Part shown: piece by piece, positions 18,621-24,436 of the stretch
Layout: each line of letters begins with the position of its first letter
Position numbering within the stretch: position 1 is the first letter of the stretch
Assembly: GCA_902406105.1 (NCBI GenBank)
Contig: CABPCP010000046.1
Location: forward strand, 1 to 24,436
Length of the DNA stretch: 24,436 bases
From: an uncultured Mordavella sp.
GTDB taxonomy: Bacteria > Bacillota > Clostridia > Lachnospirales > Lachnospiraceae
Direction: 5' to 3'
Made by a program: the position numbers and the translations under genes
Notes under the pieces: model-generated
What the model was told of the DNA's origin: nothing
The model's database searches: none
Seen by the model: only the letters and a program-made list of their open reading frames with translations

Positions 18621-19703
18621 ATGAGCAGAGTGTACAATTTTTCAGCAGGACCGGCAGTGCTGCCAGAAGACGTGCTGCGAGAAGCATCTCAAGAGATGCT
18701 GGACTACAAAGGAACTGGAATGTCCGTGATGGAGATGAGTCACCGATCTCATTCCTTCCAGGAGATCATCGATGAAGCGGAGGCAGACCTTCGGGAACTA
18801 GTGGGAATCCCGGAAAATTACCGGGTTTTGTTCCTGCAGGGGGGAGCATCCCTGCAGTTTGCCATGATTCCCATGAACCTGATGAAGAATCGGAAAGCGG
18901 ACTTCATCCTGACCGGTCAGTGGTCTAAGAAGGCTTATGCGGAAGCGAAGCGCTTCGGTGAGGCAAGAGTGGTGGCTTCCTCTGAAGACAAGACGTTCTC
19001 CTATATTCCAGACTGCTCTGATCTGGATATCTCACCAGATGCGGATTATGTGTATATCTGTGAGAATAATACTATATATGGAACAAAGTTCAAGGAACTT
19101 CCAAATACCAAAGGGAAACTTCTGGTGTCGGACGTGTCTTCCTGCTTTTTGTCGGAACCGTTTGACGTGACGAAATACGGGATAGTATATGGAGGAGTCC
19201 AGAAGAATATCGGACCTGCGGGCGTGGTAATCGCCATCATCCGTGAGGATCTGATCACCGAGGATGTACTGCCAGGCACTCCCACAATGATGAAATACAA
19301 GACACACATGGATGCGGGGTCTTTGTACAACACACCGAATACCTATGGGATCTATATCTGCGGCAAAGTATTTAAATGGCTGAAGAAGAAGGGCGGCCTT
19401 GGAGCAATGAAAGAGTACAATGAGAAAAAAGCTAAGATCCTCTATGACTATCTGGATCAAAGCCGTCTGTTCAGAGGAACAGTAGTTCCTAAGGACCGGT
19501 CTTTGATGAACGTCCCGTTTGTCACAGGAAATGAAAAGCTGGACGAAAAATTTGTGAAAGAAGCAGAAAGAGCCGGGCTCGTAAATCTTAAAGGCCACCG
19601 CACTGTGGGCGGTATGCGGGCCAGCATATATAATGCTATGCCGATCGAAGGCGTAGAAGCATTGACAGCCTTTATGAAAAAATTTGAAGAGGAGAACGTA
19701 TAG
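18621..19703 (+). CDS. serC: phosphoserine aminotransferase
   Basis: SerC transaminates 3-phosphohydroxypyruvate to phosphoserine with glutamate, the second step of serine synthesis, and can also serve pyridoxal phosphate synthesis. The 360 residues start VYNFSAGPAVLP, contain SHRSHSF, LFLQGGASLQFAM, and the PLP lysine K195 in GGVQKNIGPAG, and end with GHRTVGGMRASIYNAM, all classic for the family. GAGGAGGAATGAG precedes the ATG, 27 bases after ilvB. serA begins two bases after the stop and its ribosome binding site lies within the serC 3' end, so the two are translationally close. No serB (phosphatase) is visible. Confidence 0.97.
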   Translation: MSRVYNFSAGPAVLPEDVLREASQEMLDYKGTGMSVMEMSHRSHSFQEIIDEAEADLRELVGIPENYRVLFLQGGASLQFAMIPMNLMKNRKADFILTGQWSKKAYAEAKRFGEARVVASSEDKTFSYIPDCSDLDISPDADYVYICENNTIYGTKFKELPNTKGKLLVSDVSSCFLSEPFDVTKYGIVYGGVQKNIGPAGVVIAIIREDLITEDVLPGTPTMMKYKTHMDAGSLYNTPNTYGIYICGKVFKWLKKKGGLGAMKEYNEKKAKILYDYLDQSRLFRGTVVPKDRSLMNVPFVTGNEKLDEKFVKEAERAGLVNLKGHRTVGGMRASIYNAMPIEGVEALTAFMKKFEEENV

Positions 19704-19705
19704 CT

Positions 19706-20869
19706 ATGTATCAATATCACTGCATGAATCCAATCTCTGACGTAGGATTGGAAGAATTTACCGAAGAATACGTTCCGGTGAGCGCGCCGGACAACGCGGA
19801 CGCGATCCTCGTAAGAAGCGCTTCTATGCATGAAATGGAGTTTGGACCAGATCTGAAGGTGATCGCCAGGGCGGGAGCGGGCGTAAATAATATTCCGCTG
19901 GAGCGCTGTACAGAAGAAGGAATTGTTGTGTTCAACACGCCGGGGGCAAATGCCAATGGAGTCAAGGAACTGGTGATCGCGGGGATGCTCCTGGCTTCCA
20001 GAGACATCATCGGAGGCATTAACTGGGTGGAGGAAAATGAGGAAGACGGAAATATCGCTAAAGATGCGGAAAAAGCCAAAAAACAGTTTGCCGGCTGTGA
20101 GCTGGATGGGAAAAAACTGGGGGTCATCGGCCTCGGGGCGATTGGGGTTTTGGTGGCTAATACCGCTATCCACTTAGGAATGGAAGTCTATGGTTATGAT
20201 CCCTATATCTCAGTAAAATCCGCGTGGAATCTGTCCCGGAATATCCGCCACGCTTCTACGGTAGATGAACTATATAAAGAATGTGACTATATTACGGTTC
20301 ATGTGCCGGCTACAGAAGATACCAGAGGAATGATCGATCAGGACGCGATCAGCTTGATGAAAAAAGGAGTTGTTCTTCTGAACTTCGCAAGAGATGTGCT
20401 GGTGGATGAGGAGGCGATGATCGATGCGCTGGTATCCGGCCAGGTAAAGCACTATGTGACTGACTTTCCAACGCCGGTGATCGCGGGAGTCAAGGGGGCC
20501 ATTGTGATCCCCCATCTGGGCGCTTCCACGGAAGAATCAGAGGATAACTGCGCCAGAATGGCGGTTCGGCAATTGCAGGATTATCTGGAGAACGGCAATA
20601 TCAAGAATTCCGTAAATTATCCCAACTGTGAAATGGGAAGGCAGGCCAACACCACCCGGATCGTGCTTTTACATCATAACGTACCTAATATGATCGGGCA
20701 GTTTACTAAGATTCTTGCCAAAGATAATATGAATATCGCGGACCTGACGAACAAAAGTAAAGGCGAATACGCCTACACAATGATCGATATTGACAACGAT
20801 GTGCCAGAAAGTGTGGCAGACGACCTGCGGAAAGTGGGAGAAGTGCTGAGGGTTCGGATTATTCACTAA
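19706..20869 (+). CDS. serA: D-3-phosphoglycerate dehydrogenase, short ACT-domain form
   Basis: SerA oxidises 3-phosphoglycerate to 3-phosphohydroxypyruvate with NAD, committing carbon to serine. The 387 residues have a substrate-binding N-terminus, the NAD motif GVIGLGAIG, catalytic R229 (NFARDVLVDE) and H270 (IPHLGAST), and a C-terminal ACT domain (about 315-387) that usually binds serine for feedback control. The DVFPTEP stretch that holds the catalytic glutamate in the E. coli enzyme reads TDFPTP here, without a glutamate. Gene pairing with serC makes the assignment safe, though other hydroxyacid dehydrogenase activities are possible. AGAGGAG at 19688-19694 serves the ATG. No terminator hairpin is seen after the stop. 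Confidence 0.92.
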   Translation: MYQYHCMNPISDVGLEEFTEEYVPVSAPDNADAILVRSASMHEMEFGPDLKVIARAGAGVNNIPLERCTEEGIVVFNTPGANANGVKELVIAGMLLASRDIIGGINWVEENEEDGNIAKDAEKAKKQFAGCELDGKKLGVIGLGAIGVLVANTAIHLGMEVYGYDPYISVKSAWNLSRNIRHASTVDELYKECDYITVHVPATEDTRGMIDQDAISLMKKGVVLLNFARDVLVDEEAMIDALVSGQVKHYVTDFPTPVIAGVKGAIVIPHLGASTEESEDNCARMAVRQLQDYLENGNIKNSVNYPNCEMGRQANTTRIVLLHHNVPNMIGQFTKILAKDNMNIADLTNKSKGEYAYTMIDIDNDVPESVADDLRKVGEVLRVRIIH

Positions 20870-20870
20870 T

Positions 20871-20900
20871 TCTTAATAAATCGTAATAAAACTTAATAAA
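20871..20900. repeat. three tandem 10-bp TAATAAA repeats
   Basis: TCTTAATAAA, TCGTAATAAA and ACTTAATAAA follow one another exactly, agreeing at eight of ten positions. A 10-bp period puts the A-tracts on one face of the helix. They lie between the serA stop and the promoter at 20919-20947. They could bend DNA, act as an UP-like element or bind a response regulator; none of these is shown. Confidence 0.6.
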
Positions 20901-20918
20901 ATCTAAAGAGAACCTTCC

Positions 20919-20947
20919 TTGCGAAATCTGTCGAAAAAAGTTATACT
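20919..20947 (+). promoter_or_regulatory. promoter of the polysaccharide deacetylase gene
   Basis: TTGCGA at 20919-20924, a 17-base spacer and TATACT at 20942-20947 form a good sigma-A-type promoter. The start near 20954 leaves a leader of about 26 bases with GGGGAG as ribosome binding site. The phased AT repeats lie 19 bases upstream of the -35 box. Confidence 0.6.
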
Positions 20948-20979
20948 GATTCTAACAGTAAGACGGGGAGAATGTACAG

Positions 20980-22413
20980 ATGGACCAGGGGAGAAGACAA
21001 CGAATCAAAAGCAGGCGCAGACAGGGGAGAGTAAGAACTTTGATCAAGGTTTTTGCTCTTCTTTTGTTGTGCTGTTCGATGCCGTTTTTATTAAAGACCG
21101 CTTCCGCCAATTCACCGGAAGCAGTGATCCGTATTTCGGTAAAAAGCGCTTCCATCCTCCAGGGAGAAGAGATGCCGGCAATGTCGGCGGAAGTTACGCT
21201 GGAAGGAGACGGGAAGCAGAAACTGGACGAGAAGGGGACCACGGCAGAGGATCTTCTGCAGCAATTCCAAAATGGCGAGGGGTATACCATCGTCTGTGAG
21301 GCGGATCCTAATACGGAGGGAGAATATACGGCCAATATCGTATTGAATGAAGATATCAGCCAGAAGCTGGAGACAGACTGGGCAGGGCTGGTCCAGATTC
21401 AGACGAAAGACGGAACTTTCCAGGTTAAGAACCCGGTAGGAGACTGGGATGGAAATAAATTCAAGAAATATGACGGAACTTACGTAACAAATGACTTTGT
21501 GGTATCCAAGGGAAAGACTTATTACTTTGGGGAAGACGGAGAAAAGGCGACTTCCTGGCAGACCATCGGCGAGAAGATCTATTATTTCGATGAGGACGGC
21601 GTTATGCAGACTGGCTGGCAGAAGAAGGAGGAGGACACCTACTATCTGGGAGAAGACGGAGCCGCCGTTACAGGCTGGCTGGATATAGAAGGCAGTACAT
21701 ATTATTTCCACCAGGATGGAAAGATGGCTGAGGGAACGGTATATCTGGGGACCATGCTGTGTGAGTTCGGTGAGGATGGGAAATTGGTTTCCAAGGAAGA
21801 AAGCAAAGTCGATCCCAGCAGGCCTATGGTGGCCCTGACCTTTGACGACGGGCCGGGAGACCGGACGGACGAGCTGTTGGAGCAGTTGGGGAAATATGAT
21901 GCCCGCGCGACATTTTTCATGCTGGGCCAGAAAGTTTCCTCCCATCCGGAAGCGGTAAAGAAGATGAAAGAGATTGGATGCGAGTTAGGAAATCATTCTT
22001 ACGACCACCCCAATCTGGCAAAGCTTTCCGCTGACCAGGTGAAGAAACAGATCGGGGATACGAATAATAAGATCAAGGAGATCGTTGGGGAAGGCGCTAC
22101 AGTGATGCGTCCTCCTTACGGGGCGATCAGTTCCACATTGAAGGAAAACGCGGGGATGCCGCTGATTCTGTGGAACATAGACACGCTGGACTGGAAGACC
22201 CGGAATGCTAAGACGACGGTGGACATGGTGATGAATAACGTGAAGGACGGCGACATCATCCTGATGCACGATATCCATACAGAGAGCGTGGACGCGGCGA
22301 TAGAGCTGATTCCCAAACTGCTGGAGAAAGGGTATCAGCTTGTGACGGTGTCGGAACTGGCGGCTTACAAGAACGTAACGCTGGAAAATGGCGCGAAATA
22401 TACGGATTTTTAG
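20980..22413 (+). CDS. secreted polysaccharide deacetylase with cell-wall-binding repeats
   Basis: This is a CE4 (NodB) deacetylase that probably removes acetyl groups from peptidoglycan or another N-acetylated glycan outside the cell. An arginine-rich start (residues 1-23) and hydrophobic core (24-42) look like a signal peptide or uncleaved anchor. A middle region (about 45-160) is unrecognised. Residues 166-272 hold about five aromatic repeats of the choline-binding-like type (YYFGEDG, YYFDEDG, YYLGEDG, YYFHQDG). The catalytic domain has TFDDGP (base D289, metal ligand D290), HSYDH (H339, H343), RPPYG (377-381) and LMHD (428-431). It has its own promoter, and a shared terminator with prs. 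Substrate is inferred from the family. Confidence 0.92.
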   Translation: MDQGRRQRIKSRRRQGRVRTLIKVFALLLLCCSMPFLLKTASANSPEAVIRISVKSASILQGEEMPAMSAEVTLEGDGKQKLDEKGTTAEDLLQQFQNGEGYTIVCEADPNTEGEYTANIVLNEDISQKLETDWAGLVQIQTKDGTFQVKNPVGDWDGNKFKKYDGTYVTNDFVVSKGKTYYFGEDGEKATSWQTIGEKIYYFDEDGVMQTGWQKKEEDTYYLGEDGAAVTGWLDIEGSTYYFHQDGKMAEGTVYLGTMLCEFGEDGKLVSKEESKVDPSRPMVALTFDDGPGDRTDELLEQLGKYDARATFFMLGQKVSSHPEAVKKMKEIGCELGNHSYDHPNLAKLSADQVKKQIGDTNNKIKEIVGEGATVMRPPYGAISSTLKENAGMPLILWNIDTLDWKTRNAKTTVDMVMNNVKDGDIILMHDIHTESVDAAIELIPKLLEKGYQLVTVSELAAYKNVTLENGAKYTDF

Positions 22414-22415
22414 AT

Positions 22416-22453
22416 AAAAAAAGGAACGGGGCTGCTCGCCTCGTTCCTTTTTT
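22416..22453. terminator. bidirectional terminator between the deacetylase and prs
   Basis: A near-perfect 16-bp hairpin has AAAAAAGGAACGGGGC on the left and GCCTCGTTCCTTTTTT on the right (one G-T wobble, loop TGCTC). The T-run serves the plus-strand deacetylase and the A-run gives a T-run for the minus-strand prs. Both stop codons lie within a few bases. Confidence 0.93.
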
Positions 22454-22458
22454 CGATT

Positions 22459-23637
22459 TTAAGAATTTTTATGCGCGTGTTTCTCCAAAAGCGTGTGGAT
22501 ACGGTCTGTAGGATTCAGCACATGGCTCATGGTAATGTCGTGATTGAAAGAGTCTATGATCAAGGCAATGAACTTGCTCATATCCGCCACTACAAAGTAA
22601 GGCTTTTCCTGTGTGACAGGAGGAAGATATGTCAAGTTGGTAGTGATGACCCGATCAATATAACCCTTCTCATAATATTCGTCAAACTTGTCAAAACCAT
22701 CGGTAAAAAGACCAAAGGTGGTGCAGACAAAAACCCGGCTTGCGCCTCGTTCCTTCATTTGTCTGGCGACATCCAGCATACTTTCCCCGGAAGAGATCAT
22801 ATCGTCTACCACGATCACGTTTTTGCCTTTGATATCCTCTCCCAGGAACTCGTGGGCTACAATGGGGTTCTTGCCGCCTACGATGGTAGAATAATCCCGG
22901 CGCTTGTAGAACATACCCATATTTACTCCTAAAACATTAGAGAAGTAGACAGCCCGATGCATAGCGCCTTCATCCGGACTTACGATCATCAGATGATCCT
23001 TGTCCACAGGAAGGTCTGGCTCAGCTCTCAGCAAAGCTTTGATAAACTGATAAGGCGGGTTGAAATTATCAAATCCGTGAAGCGGGATTGAATTCTGCAC
23101 CCGCGGATCATGGGCATCAAAGGTGATGATGTTGCTGACACCCATATCTACCAGTTCCTGAAGAGCCAGCGCGCAGTCCAGGGATTCCCGTTTGGTCCGT
23201 TTATGCTGACGGCTCTCATATAGGAAAGGCATGATCACATTCAGACGATGGGCTTTGCCGTTGGCCGCGGAAATGACTCTTTTCAGATCCTGATAATGAT
23301 CGTCCGGAGACATATGGTTTAAATGTCCGTTGACTGTATAGGTGAGACTGTAATTGCAGACATCCACCATAATAAACAGGTCTTTGCCGCGGATGGATTC
23401 TTCCAGGACGCCTTTAGCCTCCCCGGTTCCAAAACGGGGACAGCGGAATTTCAACAGATAGTTGTCCAACTGGTAATTAAAAAAAAGCGGGGATTCCAAA
23501 GACTCTTTCCCCCGGTCTTTGCGGAACTTGACGATATAATCATTAACCTTTTTCCCCAGCTCTTCACAGCTTTCTAGCGCTGCGATTTTAAGAGGAGCTA
23601 CAGGCAGCGCCTCTTCCATCAGTTTTATACTTGACAT
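22459..23637 (-). CDS. prs: ribose-phosphate pyrophosphokinase (PRPP synthetase), long divergent form
   Basis: Prs makes PRPP from ribose-5-phosphate and ATP for purine, pyrimidine, NAD, histidine and tryptophan synthesis. The 392 residues are about 75 longer than the usual bacterial enzyme. The order of motifs is right: ESRQHKR near 141-147 (equivalent of the ATP-binding ARQDR), DAHD near 174-177, a flexible-loop KRR at 245-247, and the ribose-phosphate loop VVDDMISSGESM near 276-287. That loop reads SSGES where most enzymes have DTGGT. The N-terminal stretch of about 50 residues has no counterpart I recognise. AGGAGA precedes the ATG, and a good promoter lies upstream. Family is safe; the divergence suggests a distinct subgroup. 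Confidence 0.9.
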   Translation of the reverse strand: MSSIKLMEEALPVAPLKIAALESCEELGKKVNDYIVKFRKDRGKESLESPLFFNYQLDNYLLKFRCPRFGTGEAKGVLEESIRGKDLFIMVDVCNYSLTYTVNGHLNHMSPDDHYQDLKRVISAANGKAHRLNVIMPFLYESRQHKRTKRESLDCALALQELVDMGVSNIITFDAHDPRVQNSIPLHGFDNFNPPYQFIKALLRAEPDLPVDKDHLMIVSPDEGAMHRAVYFSNVLGVNMGMFYKRRDYSTIVGGKNPIVAHEFLGEDIKGKNVIVVDDMISSGESMLDVARQMKERGASRVFVCTTFGLFTDGFDKFDEYYEKGYIDRVITTNLTYLPPVTQEKPYFVVADMSKFIALIIDSFNHDITMSHVLNPTDRIHTLLEKHAHKNS

Positions 23638-23671
23638 GGCAATCTCCTAAAATATATAATTTATACTTCTA

Positions 23672-23701
23672 TTTATATCACTATTTCCTTTGCAAGGTCA
23701 A
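23672..23701 (-). promoter_or_regulatory. promoter of prs
   Basis: On the minus strand TTGACC (23701-23696), an 18-base spacer and TATAAA (23677-23672) fit the consensus at five of six bases each. The start near 23665 leaves a leader of about 28 bases with the AGGAGA ribosome binding site. Its -35 box lies 9 bases from that of the divergent promoter. Confidence 0.6.
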
Positions 23702-23710
23702 TGATTTACA

Positions 23711-23739
23711 TAGACTATTTTTTACAGGTACGCTATAAT
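23711..23739 (+). promoter_or_regulatory. promoter of the DUF512 gene
   Basis: TAGACT at 23711-23716, a 17-base spacer and a perfect TATAAT at 23734-23739. The start near 23746 leaves a leader of about 27 bases with AAAGGAA before the ATG. It is back to back with the prs promoter. Confidence 0.6.
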
Positions 23740-23772
23740 GAGATCGTAATAGAGAAAGGAATCTTTAAGTTT

Positions 23773-24436
23773 ATGAAATACGGACATAAGATCAGCGAAG
23801 TAAAGCCAGGCAGTATCGGAGACGAACTGGAGATTCGGCCCGGCGACCGTCTGCTTTCTATCAACGGGCAGAAGATTGAGGATGTGTTTGACTACCATTA
23901 TTATGTAAATGATGATTTTTTGACGCTTCTGGTGGAGAAAGCAGATGGAGAAGAATGGGAATTAGAGATCGAGAAAGATTATGAAGAAGACCTCGGCCTG
24001 GAATTTGAGCAGGGATTGATGGACGAATATCGTTCCTGCCGGAATAAATGCATTTTCTGTTTTATAGACCAGATGCCAAAAGGGATGCGGGAGACCTTGT
24101 ATTTTAAAGATGATGATTCCCGGCTTTCCTTTCTGCAGGGAAATTATGTGACGCTGACCAATATGAGCGATCATGACATTGAGCGGATCATCCGTTATCA
24201 CCTGGAACCCATTAATGTTTCGTTCCATACAACGAATCCGGATCTTCGCTGTCAGATGCTCCACAACCGATTTGCCGGGGAAGCTCTTAAGAAGGTGGAT
24301 ACCCTTTTTGAACACGGTATCCATATGAATGGGCAGATCGTACTGTGCAAAGGGATCAATGACGGGGAGGAACTGGAGCGCACTATCCGGGATCTGTCCC
24401 GTTATCTTCCGGTATTGGAGAGCGTGTCTGTGGTTC
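23773..24436 (+). CDS. PDZ/radical-SAM DUF512 family protein, cut by window end
   Basis: Only the first 221 codons are in the window; the frame stays open to the edge. Residues about 1-70 form a PDZ-like domain (GSIGDELEIRPGDRLLSINGQKIEDV). A radical-SAM-like cysteine motif follows, CRNKCIFC with C89, C93 and C96, then a barrel-like region with NPDLRCQMLHNRF and GQIVLCKGINDG. This order matches the DUF512 family, a conserved but uncharacterised iron-sulfur protein group in Clostridia and cyanobacteria, often next to the GTPase gene der. The DUF512 part itself would be in the missing C-terminus. AAAGGAA supports the ATG at 23773. Biochemical role is unknown. Confidence 0.88.
   Translation, partial: MKYGHKISEVKPGSIGDELEIRPGDRLLSINGQKIEDVFDYHYYVNDDFLTLLVEKADGEEWELEIEKDYEEDLGLEFEQGLMDEYRSCRNKCIFCFIDQMPKGMRETLYFKDDDSRLSFLQGNYVTLTNMSDHDIERIIRYHLEPINVSFHTTNPDLRCQMLHNRFAGEALKKVDTLFEHGIHMNGQIVLCKGINDGEELERTIRDLSRYLPVLESVSVV

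Overview
The window looks like chromosome of a strict or facultative anaerobe of the Lachnospiraceae (Bacillota, Clostridia). The reasons are the pflB-pflA fermentation pair, the PDZ/radical-SAM (DUF512) protein, a long divergent PRPP synthetase, a FeoA-FeoB fusion, a choline-binding-like repeat polysaccharide deacetylase, strong AGGAGG-type ribosome binding sites and near-universal ATG starts. This is a judgement from protein style; genus and species cannot be fixed by eye. Almost every gene is a recognisable housekeeping gene, and I see no transposase, phage gene, CRISPR array, tRNA or rRNA. There is no gene-free stretch above 300 bases; the longest is the 243-base gap between glgP and pflB.

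Layout. Bases 1-168 hold a possible upstream terminator and a promoter. From 169 to 3583 lie a membrane-anchored L,D-transpeptidase with a very acidic cytoplasmic tail, tgt (queuine/preQ1 tRNA exchange) and yajC (Sec accessory, with its own promoter), closed by a hairpin terminator. From 3690 to 5951 is glycogen phosphorylase. Then come pflB and pflA (6195-9210), ended by a strong terminator, and a FeoA-FeoB fusion for ferrous iron uptake (9306-11648). A nucleoside salvage cluster follows (udp, deoD, a possible 42-residue ORF, cdd; 11775-13851). A good sigma-A-type promoter at 13897-13925 then starts an amino-acid run in one direction: leuB, ilvD, ilvB, serC, serA (13996-20869). After it, with its own promoter, comes a secreted polysaccharide deacetylase, facing a PRPP synthetase on the minus strand; the two share one bidirectional terminator. 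The window ends in a divergently transcribed PDZ/radical-SAM DUF512 gene cut by the edge.

How the genes relate. pflB and pflA are enzyme and activase. The salvage cluster forms a pathway: Cdd turns cytidine into uridine, Udp and DeoD release the bases and ribose-1-phosphate, and Prs (separate transcript) makes the PRPP used to reuse the bases. leuB, ilvD and ilvB give three steps of branched-chain amino acid synthesis, and serC and serA give two steps of serine synthesis.

The least ordinary thing found is a pair of intergenic repeats (5954-6034 and 15078-15157). They share a core hairpin in the same orientation but carry their homologous arm on opposite sides, as if each were half of one long palindromic, MITE-like element. 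Others are a 42-codon ORF joined by stop/start overlaps to deoD and cdd, a SerA without the usual catalytic glutamate, and three 10-bp phased AT repeats upstream of the deacetylase promoter.
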